A stretch of DNA of 64,000 nt, from assembly GCA_007922305.1 (NCBI GenBank), contig ML677333.1, forward strand, positions 13,941,364 through 14,005,363. Reading direction: 5' to 3'. This document shows, piece by piece, positions 37,801 to 45,807 of this stretch. The position numbers and the translations under genes are program-made. Positions within the stretch are counted from its first letter, which is position 1, and every line of letters begins with the position of its first letter. Under the pieces are notes generated by a model. That model ran no database searches and was not told where the DNA came from. It worked only from the letters and a program-made list of their open reading frames with translations. This DNA comes from Dermatemys mawii (taxonomy: Eukaryota > Chordata > Testudines > Dermatemydidae).

Positions 37801-40800
37801 CTTAATGCCCTGGCTTATGAAGCCGTACATGGGATCCCTGGACAGGAGTCAGGGGCTGTTCAACTATAGGCTCAGCAAGTGCAGAATGGTTGTGGAGTGC
37901 GCATTTGGCCATCTGAAGGCCAGGTGGAGAATCCTACTTACTCGCTCAGACCTCAGCGAAAGAAATGTGCCCACTGTTATTGCTGCTTGCTGTGTGCTCC
38001 ACAATCTCTGTGAGAGCAAGGGGGAGACATTTATGGCGGAGTGGGAGGCAGAGGCAAATGTCCTGTCCGCTACTTACGAGCGGCCAGAGACCAGGGCAAG
38101 TACAAGAGCCCACCAGGAAGCGCTGCGCCTCAGAGAAGCCTTGAGAAACAGTTTTGTGACTGGCCAAAATACTGTTGAAAACCCACTCCCTTGCTCTGCG
38201 ATAAGCCTCCTACCCTATAGAGCTGTTGAAAACCCACTCCCTCGCTCTGCTCTGCGATAAGCCTCCCACCCCGCAGCCCTATAGAGCTGTTGAAAACCCA
38301 CTCCCTCGCTCTGCTCTAAGCCTCCAGCCCTCCTTATTCCCTTCCCCCCCATTTGCGGAGTAAATAAAGTCTCTTTTTTAAAAAGCATGCATTCTTTATG
38401 ATTCTTCACAAACAAAGGGGAAGACTGGCAAGATAGCCCAGAAGGGGTGGGTGAGGAGGAAAACCAGTCATTGTGGTGGATGGAGGGGTGGGGGGGACAA
38501 AGACACAGCACATTTTTAAAACTTTTCTGAGAAACTGAGCCGCATGCTGCTTGTGTTGTATTGTGGGGTAGAGTGGGTCGGTTCCTGGAGCCTCCCCCCC
38601 TGCGTTCTCACCCCGCGTCTGGGTGGAGAGGCAATGGAACTTGGGGAGGAGGGGAGGTGGTTACACAGGGGCTGCAGAGGCGATATTTGGTCCTGATGAA
38701 GCTCCACCAGACACCGGAGCATGTCACTCTGATCCTCCATTATCCACAGCATTGCTTCCATCCTCCTTTCTTCCCGCTGCTGCCATCTCTCCTCCCGTGC
38801 TGCTACTGCTGCCCTGGATGTGCTCCGGGACTCTAAAAAATTCTCTCTCCATGCTTGGTTTCGAGCTGCCTCACTGTGGGAGAAATTCATGAGCTCGTCA
38901 AACAAATCTTCTCTTGTGCGCTTCCTTCTCCTTCTCATCTGCGCTAGCCTCTGCGAAGGGGATGTTAGCTGGGGGGGGGGAAAGAGACCACACTGGCTGT
39001 ATGAGGAAAGAAGGAAAAAGGTTATAAGATGATACATTCTCCAGGAAAAAGGTTATAAAAGATACATAGATACATTCTCCAGAAGAATGGGAACAGTCTT
39101 TCACAATGAAACAAAGTATTCACAGAGTGCATATGCTTTCTGTACAAGGTCGCATTTTGCACCTTAAATTGACTGCCTGTAGCTTTCCTGTACAGATATC
39201 ACATCAGACACCCTCTCCCAGGGCCAGGCAACAGAAACCACCACGCAGGCGGCCATGGTAAGCCACATTCTTTCGGTTTGATCCACTTTCTTTACAATGC
39301 TCTCCTTTACCACAGTAAACTGCCCCCCTGCACCGTGTGGCTCCCCGCTGCTGCAACAGAAGCAGCTCAGCCCCACAAACACACACATGCCCCCCCCAAC
39401 ACAAGCAGCCCACAGAGTTTTCTCTTCCTCCCAACCCCATCACCCTGCTGGTCTCATGGAGGTTCCCTGCTCCCGCACGCACCACAACCCACAGTAAACC
39501 ACACACACCCCCCCCGCACCGCGTGGCTCCCTGCTGCTGCAACAGAAGCAGCCCCCCCACCCCAGGCTGAGGGACACTCACCAGAAGTACCTTTGCTGAC
39601 TTCCCCATCTGGGCTACCACCTTGGGAGGGTTCTGAGGGTATTGGCTCCAGGGTGATAAACAGTTCCTGGCTGTCTGGGAACAGAGTCTCTCCGCTTGCC
39701 TGCTGCTGCGTGGTATCATCTTCCTGAACAGCTTCATTGTCATCTGAATCGTCATTCCTCACCGTTACCCCATCAGAGGAGTCCACAAACACCAGTGCAG
39801 TGGTGGTGGGGGTCCCCCCCCAGTATTTTATTCAGTTCGTTGTAAAATTTGCATGTCCGCAGGGGTGCCCCAGAGCGTCCATTTGCCTCTTTTGCTTTCT
39901 GGAACGCTTGCCTCAGCTCCTTAATTTTCACACAGCACTGCTGTGCCTCCCTGCTGTGGCCCCTATCCAGCATGGCCTTGGAGACTCTGGCAAACGTGTT
40001 GGCATTCCGTTTGTTGTTACGGAGTTCTGCTATCACGGATTCCTCTCCCCAAATAGCAATGAGATCCTGAACCTCCTTTGTGGACCATGCTGGAGCTCTT
40101 TTGCGCTGGTTGGTCTCCTGTGCTGATGAGCTCTGCATGGTGCATTGTGCTAAGGAGCTCTGCATGGTGAGTGTCCTGTGCAGGTGAGCTTGCCACACTG
40201 GCCAAACAGGAAATGAAATTCAAATGTTCCCGGGGCTTTTCCTGTCTACCTGGCCAGAGCAGCAAGTTGAGACTGCTGTCCAGAGTGGTCACAGAGAAGC
40301 ACTGTGACTGCTGTCCAGAGCGGTCACAATGGAGCACTGTGGGACAGCTCCCGGAGGCCAGTAAAGTCTGCATGCGTCCACACTAAGCCACAGTCGACCC
40401 AGAGACGTTGATTTAAGCGTTACTCCCTTGGTTTTGGTGAAGTACAGAAATCGATTTTGAGGGCCCTTTAAATCGACTTAAATGGCTACTGTGTGTGGAC
40501 GGGTACAGAGTTATGTCGATTTAATGGCACTAAAGTCGACATTACCTCATAGTGTAGACCAGGGCTAAGTCTCAAAAAATTGTGAATCTTAAATTTAAGA
40601 ATGATAAGCAAAGAGGAACATCAGGATGATGCAGTGAAAAAATTAAACAAGCTTCACCATTAGAAAATATTGGAAATCAAAGTGTCAAAGTTATTGTAAG
40701 ACAAATACTTAATTTTTTCCAATGTACTGTTTAAATTTAGAGACAAAAGATCCATGCACTAAATCAAGATACTGAAGTAACAATGAGTATGCTTGCAAGA

Positions 40801-43800
40801 AAATTAAAGGTGTTTATATACTGAAATTATTTACATACAATTAGGCATCACACATGTAATCAGATATGTAGCAACTAAGTTTAACTAAACTTCACCAAAA
40901 CACTGATATTTTCCGCTACCTTTTTTAGATCACCAAAATGTATATGCATTAAAGTTAAAAGCAGACATTTTTAACCAAAGTTTAGGATTGTGAATAAAAT
41001 ATAAAAACTTTATGTTTGACAAACAATAGCAGTATCACTGAACAAAGACACTTATGTTCGGATTTAAACTTGGCAACTTTGCTATCACATGAGAACGAGA
41101 GCAAAATTGATTAGTCTGTTTTCATTCTTCAAAATAAAGTGAAATGCAAGAAGAAAACAAGCATAAGTGAAAAACACAATTTTTTTAAATTACTTCAGTT
41201 AAAAAAACTCTAAAGAATATTTATCGGCACAGTTAAGGAAAGAAGGACTTTTAAAAAATTAAATACAGTGCAATCTCAACTGTCTGAAGGGCATCTGAAA
41301 CATCTGGATAACTGTCAGCGTGCCTCTGCAGACCCAGCATGCCTAATTATTCAAGAAGCTACCTTGCCTAATGTTGACCTGTTCAGCAGGCAGGTATCCA
41401 GGAAAGAACACACTCTGATGTAAGATTTGAGGGGCCAGGGGGCAATAAAAAAATTGTGAAGTAGATTTTCAAAGGCACAAATGGCAATAAGGCACACAAC
41501 TCAACTTACTTTCAGGAGTTACGCTTCTAACAGCCATGTGTGCCTTTTAAAATTTGTTTGTGTCTTTAGAGGAACAACTACACAGCTCATGCTAGAAACC
41601 ACTACTCTGTTTAAGTAAGCTGTTTCACATAGTGAGGTCTGAATAATGCAGGTTGCACTGCACCTTCTATAACCACTTGATCAACCGTGTTGGCTCTATG
41701 GAGGAACATTTGAGAAGATGCACTGTCATAGAACCATTTTTATGAAAGCCAAAGTGAATGACATCCACTGACCCCCTCAAGCCTTCCCCCAACTTGGGTT
41801 AAGAACATAAAGAGACCCACTCCTGCTGTTCCTCACTAGCTCAAGTAGGAATTGTTGGAGGAGTTTGAGAGAAGTGATGCTCACCATGGCTCCAAGGAAA
41901 TATATAGAGATACCCCTATCTCACAGAGCTGGAAAGACCTTGAAGGTCATCAAGTCCAGTCCCCTGCCTACACTAGCAGGACCAAGTACTGTCCCCGGAC
42001 AGATTCCCCCCTCCCCCCATCATCCCTAAATGGCTCCCTCAAGGATTGAACTCAAAACCCTGGGTTTAGCAGCCCAATGCTCAAACCACTGAGCTATCCC
42101 TCCCCACCAGGAAGCATATCAGAAAGCATCCTTATATCCCAGATAGGATCCTCAAGAGGTAAAATCACTTTTATTCTTCCTGGACAGGTCTTCTTAGCAC
42201 CTCACATTGAAGATTAAATAGCACAGCTCCTAGTACTCCAACAAGGATATGGGCCTATTAGCTAAATAAGGATTAGAATAACTGTTCCAAACAGTATCTG
42301 CCCACGGCTAAGTCAACAGACTAGTAAAGGTATGAAGTTGAAGTGCTCAACTACACAGCTCAAGGGTTCACCTATGCAGAGCTGAATGCAGGATTGGGGC
42401 TTTTATCATTATTCCTACAGGTGCATTTCAGTAGTCCTAGAACCACAGAAATGTAGAGCTAGAAGACACTAAGAGGTCACTTAGTCCAGCCCCCTGCACT
42501 GAGTATATGTAGACCATCCCTGATGTGTCTGTCTAACCTGTTCTTAAAAACCTTCAGGGATTGAGATTCCACAACCTCCCCCAGAAGCCTATTCCAGTGA
42601 TCAACTATGCTTATAGTTAAAAATTCTCTCTAATTTTATCTAACCTAAATCTTCCTTGCTGCAGATAAAGCACAGTATTTCTCCAGTGGGCACAGAACAA
42701 TTGATCACTGTTCTCTTTATAAATAGCCCTTAGCATAATTGAGGATTTGCATCCCAAAGCCCCAATCCCAGACTTCTTTCCTCAAGACTAAAACATGCCC
42801 AATTTTTTTTTAATGCTTCCTCATAGATCAGGTTTTCTAAAGCTTTTATCACTTTTGTTGCTCTCCAATTAGTCCACACTTTTCCTGAAGTATTGGGTCC
42901 AGAACTGAACACAGTACTCCAGATGAGGCTTCACCAGTGCCAAGTAGAGAGGGACAATTACCTCGTGACTCACATGACATCCCTGTTAATATACCCCAGA
43001 ATAAGATTAGCCTTGTTTCATAACTGTATTACATTGTTGACTCCTATTTAATTTGTGATCCAGACCCACTATAAGCCCCAAATCTTTTCAACAGTAGGAC
43101 TGTCTAGTCAGTTATAATGTTGCTGTTTTTTTCTAGAAATACTGAAAAGCAGTTTAACCTAACCCAATGAACATGGTTAGACACAAAACAGCAGAAATTA
43201 TATGGATCAAATATTAAAAGGCATAAAATAAGCCATTGTGAAAAAACAAAGAGTGAATTACTTAGCACTAATACAATGCTTTTCTTCCACACATATGAAG
43301 TGCTTTATAAACAAGGTTAAATGTCGTCTCCTTTTTATGGAGAACTTGCATGCAGAGAGGTTAAGTGAAGGCAATATCAAGGAGATTACATACAATGGGC
43401 TTTGAACTGAATTCGTAAGCTTCTTGCTCATTTCCACACCTCATCATTTGAAGGTACAGTATTTTTATACAATGTAAGCAAGATATGATGCACACAGAAT
43501 ACCCACAAAACAGCCTGTACCTTTTAGCAGCAGGATGAAAATTTACCACTTTGAAATGTAAAAGGAAAAAAAAAAGATTAAAAATACGTACTTACCTCTA
43601 TGACATTGTGACAAGACTTGCAATAAAATCTGCCTTCATCAGTAAGGCCCCAGTTTACAATAGAACACTGTACACAAGGGTCAGTGTAATCTCTCTAAGG
43701 GGAACAAAAGAGAAGGTTGTTTTAGTATTACACTTAGAATAAAAGAGACCAAATGTATTTTTCTTACCAAGCAAACTATTGGGATTGAAATATTTACAGA

Positions 43801-45807
43801 ACAAAATGTGATCAACAAGATATTTTAATGGATGGCAGAGTGATCATACCACTTACAGGATCAACAGTTACATAAGATTTAGGACCACTCAATTCCTTCT
43901 TCAGTTCATCAGTTATAAAGCCAGAAGGGATCACTATAATAATGTAGTCTGATATCCTGGATGACGCAGCCCATGGGCCTTCCGAATTAATTTTTGTTTG
44001 AACTAGGGCACATATTTTAGAAAAACATCCGGCCTTGATTTAAAAGTTTACAGTGATGAAGAATCCACCAAAACCTCTGGAAAATTGTTCCAATGGTTAG
44101 TTACCCTCATGGATTTAAAAAAAAAATAATGTACTTCATTTCCAGCATGAATTTGTCTAGTTTCAACTTCCAGATATGGGATCTTTTTCTATAGCTTTGT
44201 CTGCTAGACTGAGAAGCCCATTAGCAAATTTTTGTGGTCCCCCACCCCGACATTTAAATTGTGATCAAGTCACCCCTCAGCCTTCTCTTTGTTAAACTAA
44301 ATAGATTTGAGATTCTTGGGTCTATCACTGTAATGTATGTTGTCTAATTATTTACCTGACCTGTGATAGTGTTTGTATGTACAAAAGTTATCACAGGGGA
44401 AAACCCATGCATCTCCTATGCCTAGAATACATAACACCATAGGGCATTAATTAAAACATTAGAAAGGGAAGAGAATAGTAGAGGACAATCATAAAAGAAA
44501 GCAAATGGAAACTTTGGTAAGCTTTTTGAACACGGAAAAAAGTTGGAGAACACAAGGAACGGAAGAAAGCCTGCAAGAATAAAAAGCAACCAGAGAGACC
44601 CAGAGAGATGATTAAAAAAAATTAAGGTCTCATTAAAGGAAGGAATGAGGAGATGGAAGAGAATCAGCGGAGGAAATATTTCTGAAAGACATCCTAAAAT
44701 TCAGTTTGAAAAACATTAGTTTACTCAGAGTCATCTGCATGATTTGCAGCAAGCAGAAGAAAAACCAAGCTAACCCATGATTTACTAGTAATTGCAGGAT
44801 CATGGATCCCCTCACCCCAAAAGTCACTTGCACTGATTTGCACACAGTTGATCCTAGATCTATACCACTGTCCTTTCATGCAAAATGCAAAGTTATTTCA
44901 ATGAACCATGAAAAGCATTACATTTTCTTAGAGATTTTCTGCCAAGCCTTAGAAACAGACCTCTTAATTACTTCATTCTCACCCTTATGTTCCCAAATCT
45001 CAAGCAAACCTGCTACTGAAACTAGTTAATAACAAGTAGATTCCAGTATTTTCAGAATTTCGGTCATGCTCAGGATTATTTTGCACTGGATCGTTCGAAG
45101 AAGAAGATACAAGCCTGCTATATACAAATAAACGCCACTACCTCCTGAAAAACCACCATCCCCTCAAACCAAGCCTCCCAGTCTCTAAGCCCCCAGCACC
45201 AACCCTTGGGATCAACGAACCCTGAAAAAGACCACAGACCATGCCCATTTCCTGCACTCCTCCCGCAAACTCCCCTTCCTCACCCCTCCCATGACCTCAA
45301 AAACAGCTCACACCAAACCACCCACTACCTACAAGCCCCACCCCACCTCTCCACATCCTCACACTCCCAACTTATGCCCTCAAAAATGCATTACCCCACA
45401 ACCACCACCTACACTCACACTTCAACTCCAACCCAACCTACTCCATCCTCACCTCCCAACCCACACTTTCAAAAACTCCTCATCCTAAAACCGTCCTCAC
45501 TACCAATACCCCACCACCTCAACCCCACCCACAACCACCCCATTATCTACCCACAGCTCAGTCCTCACTCCCCAGGCACACAACCCACGTGCTCGCACTT
45601 CTCCCGCCACAACCACCCCATTACCTATCCCCACCTCTCCTCTCACCCAACCCACCTCCAGCCTCACTCCCCACACACAAACCCCTCGTTGACCACCCAC
45701 AATTACCTCCCCGCCCAGCCTCCCTCCATCCTTCCTTCTTCCCCAAGGGGAATAAACCCGGCCCGGGGCGGCTCCGGACCGCCTCTCACCGTGTCCTCTT
45801 CCTCCAT
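19796..45807 (-). CDS. TAF1B: TAF1B, RNA polymerase I-specific TBP-associated factor subunit B (exons 1-8, 5' part of gene)
   Basis: TAF1B is a nuclear/nucleolar subunit of SL1/TIF-IB, which places RNA polymerase I on rDNA promoters; it is the TFIIB-like factor related to yeast Rrn7. Eight exons join as 45807-45790, 43694-43596, 36320-36233, 33596-33499, 33166-33071, 31597-31459, 26709-26550 and 19895-19796 (798 nt, 266 codons, no stop). The conceptual protein begins [16 protein letters not shown] and carries an N-terminal zinc ribbon (CVQC near residue 13, CKSC near 31), then [24 protein letters not shown] and [10 protein letters not shown], all close to the TAF1B family as I remember it. 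The acidic serine-rich exon 6 is the least conserved part. All introns are GT-AG and phases agree. The human protein is about 588 residues, so the cyclin-fold half is missing here. I looked for the expected following exon (family motif WPDYEDIYKK) on the minus strand of 1-19795 and did not see it; most likely intron 8 runs off the window. Confidence 0.95.
19948..20852. mobile_element. GC-rich hAT element with internal minisatellite and assembly gap
   Basis: A perfect 8-bp duplication GTTTAAAG flanks it (19940-19947, 20853-20860). The left end is CAGTGGTTCTCAAACTTTTT and the right end, read inward, CATTCGTTCTCGAAG. The interior is a degenerate array of GGTTCCAGCAGCCCCCCC-type units of roughly 35-40 bp. 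A 100-N gap at 20098-20197 is flanked by C runs. Open frames through it are artefacts. Confidence 0.9.
20098..20197. other. Assembly gap (100 N)
   Basis: Exactly 100 N between poly-C runs inside the hAT minisatellite; the true length is unknown. Confidence 0.99.
21425..21922. mobile_element. hAT MITE, composite
   Basis: The left part GGGGTCAGCAATCTTTCAGA, then GTGTGCCGAGTCTTCATTTA, is the reverse of the element at 48623-48922. The right end GTAGTTTGCCCACCACTG is the terminus type seen at 15284. The middle is GC-rich. The target duplication is unclear. Confidence 0.65.
22055..22521. mobile_element. Harbinger-type MITE
   Basis: Left CTAAGGGTACGTCTACACTA and right CACTGTAGACCAGACCTAAG; TAA flanks both ends as in the 4.1-kb Harbinger. 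It shares AGGAAAGCATCTCCCGC with the copy at about 22905. Confidence 0.82.
22905..23158. mobile_element. Harbinger-type MITE, right end lost
   Basis: TAGGCTATTTCTATACTAGA at the left, then GGCAGGAAAGCATCTCCCGC and GTTTTACCAACAGAAGTGCT. It belongs to the family of 46611-46910 and 63404-63672. Confidence 0.72.
24172..24922. mobile_element. DNA element with a subterminal hairpin at each end, family uncertain
   Basis: The ends AAGCCTAAGATTTAG and, from the right, AAGGCTGCGATTCTT match imperfectly. At the left, GATTTAGTTAGGGGTATTTT pairs with GAAAAATACCCCTGACTAAA (about 24180-24297). At the right, GTCATGGAGGTCAC pairs with GTGACTTCCATGACCTCC (24853-24905). The interior is GC-rich and repetitive (AGCAGCTGCACCAGCCAA). 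It is similar to an interspersed repeat common in turtles. It is non-coding. Confidence 0.65.
25000..26545. other. TAF1B intron 7 sequence with one LINE remnant
   Basis: AT-rich sequence with no gene on the plus strand and no further TAF1B exon. The LINE remnant at 25640-25800 is listed separately. Confidence 0.5.
25640..25800 (+). mobile_element. Non-LTR retrotransposon 3' end (C-terminal zinc finger)
   Basis: The plus strand reads FKCSKCNR and, after a one-base shift, [15 protein letters not shown]. This is a CxxC...HxxxxC zinc-finger-like end found at the C-terminus of a vertebrate non-LTR element. It may belong to the same family as the copy at 60.7 kb. Confidence 0.6.
26550..26709 (-). 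CDS. TAF1B: TAF1B coding exon 7
   Basis: The exon is 160 nt with donor TTAAG|GTATG, phase 1 to 2. It encodes [20 protein letters not shown], a basic KRKKGNLRM stretch, then [20 protein letters not shown] and LSDLLR, where the cyclin-like part of the protein begins. The acceptor is a NAGNAG (TAGCAG), so the exon could also start at 26712 and add one alanine. Confidence 0.94.
27003..27152 (+). mobile_element. CR1 LINE 3' untranslated tail
   Basis: GATGATTACCTGTTCTGTTC, then ACACTGGGCCAGATGGACTT, is a CR1 3' UTR. The same subfamily occurs in reverse at 54950. Confidence 0.82.
27175..27704. mobile_element. Tigger-like (TcMar) element, GC-rich centre
   Basis: Left TGTAACGCGTTATATTCAAA and right GAGGACCGCGTTATGTCGGG, then GTAGAGTGTA. 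The repeated phrase 'CGCGTTAT' in inverted orientation is typical of the turtle Tigger family. No transposase is visible. Confidence 0.65.
27705..27875 (+). mobile_element. MIR SINE remnant
   Basis: CATGAGGTAGGTATAAGTAT, then AAGTGATTTGTTGAAGC, resembles the MIR right half. Confidence 0.55.
28757..29858. mobile_element. 1.1-kb DNA element with 19-bp terminal inverted repeats, family uncertain
   Basis: Left TACTCCTGAGGGCATTCTG and, from the right, TACTCTTGAGGGAATTCTG (17 of 19 equal). AGGAA flanks both sides (one base offset at the right). The interior is G-rich with repeated GGATCCAGGTGTGGG-type units (29050-29360). There is no transposase; the plus and minus open frames are compositional. 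Confidence 0.75.
29860..31455. other. TAF1B intron 6 sequence, no gene seen
   Basis: AT-rich and partly purine-rich (30330-30540, 30720-30930 on the plus strand), with many short chance frames. No exon or clear repeat is recognised. Confidence 0.45.
31459..31597 (-). CDS. TAF1B: TAF1B coding exon 6 (acidic, serine-rich)
   Basis: The exon is 139 nt, phase 0 to 1, with acceptor TTAAAAAAACAG and donor TCAG|GTAGG. It encodes [20 protein letters not shown] and on to SSMGKAS. It is low in hydrophobic residues and rich in S, D and E, a likely disordered linker. Identity comes mainly from the SEPE and KAS positions and from phase continuity. Confidence 0.88.
32140..32766. mobile_element. Degenerate Harbinger-type MITE
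   Basis: The pieces CAGTGTAGACGCAGCACTA, AGTGTAGACACTGAAACCG and TTAAGCAGCCCCATAGCCTG, then CAGGCCAGCCTCAGGTGTTG, are a diverged relative of the palindromic MITE at 16099-16352. The ends are not clear. Confidence 0.55.
33071..33166 (-). CDS. TAF1B: TAF1B coding exon 5
   Basis: The exon is 96 nt, phase 0 to 0, with acceptor GCTTATCAG and donor TCT|GTAAGT. It encodes [20 protein letters not shown], a conserved TAF1B block, and then a variable tail. Confidence 0.95.
33499..33596 (-). CDS. TAF1B: TAF1B coding exon 4
   Basis: The exon is 98 nt, phase 1 to 0, with acceptor GCTCTTTAG and donor AAG|GTATGT. It encodes [20 protein letters not shown] and then [13 protein letters not shown], which matches the most conserved N-terminal block of TAF1B after the zinc ribbon. 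Confidence 0.95.
33600..34985. other. TAF1B intron 3 sequence with a MITE-like stretch
   Basis: A 123-codon plus frame (33953-34324) is pyrimidine-rich and has no recognisable family. About 34388-34578 looks like a MITE (GGGCTTATCTAAACATAA ... GCATTCACATTAGGGGC). Confidence 0.45.
34985..35770 (+). mobile_element. CR1 LINE 3' half
   Basis: This is the same subfamily as 16545-17635: it starts near GAGGATTGGGCCAAAATAAA and keeps GGAGAGGCTGAAGGAACTGG and GGATGATTTAATTGGGGATC. The end is CTTCCAACCCTGATATTCTA. It has many indels and no long frame. Confidence 0.9.
35795..36055. mobile_element. MITE-like element, probably Harbinger type
   Basis: ACACACAGAAGTTGTACCAG, with its inverted copy CTGGTACAACTTTGTGC, lies at the left, and AATGCAGCAAGTGTCTAGA at the right. 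Confidence 0.5.
36233..36320 (-). CDS. TAF1B: TAF1B coding exon 3
   Basis: The exon is 88 nt, phase 0 to 1, with acceptor TCTCTTATAG and donor AATAG|GTATG. It encodes [20 protein letters not shown] followed by a basic RGFRKRKK stretch. The acceptor lies only 126 bp from the end of the large Harbinger element in intron 2. Confidence 0.93.
36883..38260 (+). pseudogene. Harbinger transposase (HARBI1-like), frameshifted
   Basis: The reading starts at [16 protein letters not shown] and breaks at about 36988. It continues as [20 protein letters not shown] from 37210, with a helix-turn-helix-like [17 protein letters not shown]. It breaks again at a run of eight G at about 37512-37520, and resumes as [13 protein letters not shown] and [23 protein letters not shown], holding the first catalytic Asp (codon 37527-37529), is in the shifted frame. 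The Glu of VVECAFGH is at 37895-37897. The middle Asp expected before GWPG appears lost. An AATAAA is at 38363-38368. It is clearly decayed and not expected to encode an active protein. Confidence 0.88.
38173..38330 (+). repeat. Three tandem copies at the 3' end of the Harbinger transposase
   Basis: The phrase TGTTGAAAACCCACTCCCT begins at about 38173, 38224 and 38287, giving three degenerate units of about 50-64 bp. They extend the transposase C-terminus in repeated form (VENPLP occurs twice in frame). Confidence 0.8.
38516..40138 (-). pseudogene. Harbinger Myb/SANT-like DNA-binding protein, two exons, one frameshift
   Basis: Harbinger elements encode a Myb-like partner that carries the transposase to the ends and the nucleus. 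The first part starts [20 protein letters not shown] and has the trihelix/SANT pattern (W at AWST and IAIWGEES, then [20 protein letters not shown] and [11 protein letters not shown]). Near 39790 the frame changes into [20 protein letters not shown], followed by [16 protein letters not shown] donor CTG|GTGAGT ends exon 1 at 39582. An acceptor CCCCCCCAG opens exon 2 at 38968 ([20 protein letters not shown]). A glutamate/arginine-rich coiled coil and a [20 protein letters not shown] tail precede the stop at 38516. Apart from the shift near 39790 it is well preserved. Confidence 0.85.
40570..41915. other. TAF1B intron 2 sequence, mostly featureless
   Basis: AT-rich. Near 41270 TACAGTGCAATCTCAACTGT is a possible worn Tigger-like terminus. 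I see no gene. Confidence 0.4.
41920..42108 (-). mobile_element. tRNA-derived turtle SINE with CR1-like 3' end
   Basis: On the minus strand it starts GGGGAGGGATAGCTCAGTGG (A box TAGCTCAGTGG), then GGGTTTTGAGTTCAATCC (B box), and ends in the CR1-like CTGGACTTGATGACCTTCAA. This is the layout of the polymerase III SINEs of cryptodiran turtles. It is not a functional tRNA gene. Confidence 0.85.
42435..43080 (-). mobile_element. CR1 LINE fragment
   Basis: AGAAATGTAGAGCTAGAAGA, then TCACTTAGTCCAGCCCCCTG and a reading with [14 protein letters not shown], is the 3' third of CR1 in reverse. Confidence 0.82.
43250..43425. mobile_element. MIR SINE remnant
   Basis: AGTGCTTTATAAACAAGGTT, then GAGAGGTTAAGTGAAGGCAA, resembles MIR; it lies 170 bp from TAF1B exon 2. 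Confidence 0.5.
43596..43694 (-). CDS. TAF1B: TAF1B coding exon 2 (zinc ribbon)
   Basis: The exon is 99 nt, phase 0 to 0. The acceptor is TTCCCCTTAG and the donor GAG|GTAAGT. It encodes [20 protein letters not shown] and continues to CKSCHNVIE. The two CxxC pairs form the RRN7-type zinc ribbon, and WGLTDEG is the strongest family signature. Confidence 0.95.
43890..44345 (-). mobile_element. Older CR1-family LINE 3' fragment
   Basis: AAGCCAGAAGGGATCACTAT, GAAGAATCCACCAAAACCTC and TCCAATGGTTAGTTACCCTC are the reverse of an older CR1 subfamily tail. Confidence 0.72.
45130..45740. repeat. A/C-rich, G-depleted low-complexity block in TAF1B intron 1
   Basis: About 600 bp on the plus strand consist almost only of C, A and T with very few G. 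They include loosely repeated units such as CACAACCACCCCATTA at about 45530 and 45608. The transcribed-sense strand of TAF1B is therefore G/T-rich directly after exon 1. The long plus-strand open frame here (45206-45973) is a composition artefact. Confidence 0.8.
45790..45807 (-). CDS. TAF1B: TAF1B coding exon 1
   Basis: The exon encodes MEEEDT and ends at the donor ACG|GTGAGA, phase 0. The ATG is the first codon that leads in frame into the zinc-ribbon exon, and it sits in the CpG-rich promoter region, so this start is well supported. The 5' UTR limit is not visible. Confidence 0.85.

Larger units (their letters stand above)
36447..40565. mobile_element. PIF/Harbinger DNA transposon with transposase and Myb-like genes
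   Basis: The element is 4119 bp, flanked by TAA on both sides (36444-36446, 40566-40568) within CTAAG/CTAAG. The ends are GGGTATGTCTACACTA and, on the other strand, GCCCTGGTCTACACTA; they share GTCTACACTA plus the first base. It holds a plus-strand transposase and a minus-strand Myb/SANT-like gene, the two-gene plan of autonomous Harbinger elements. It sits in TAF1B intron 2. Many short MITEs in the window share the GTCTACACT terminal motif. Confidence 0.9.

Noticed and set aside
41990..42108. tRNA gene on the minus strand
   Set aside because: The A and B boxes belong to a SINE; a proper cloverleaf and acceptor stem are not present and a CR1-like tail follows.
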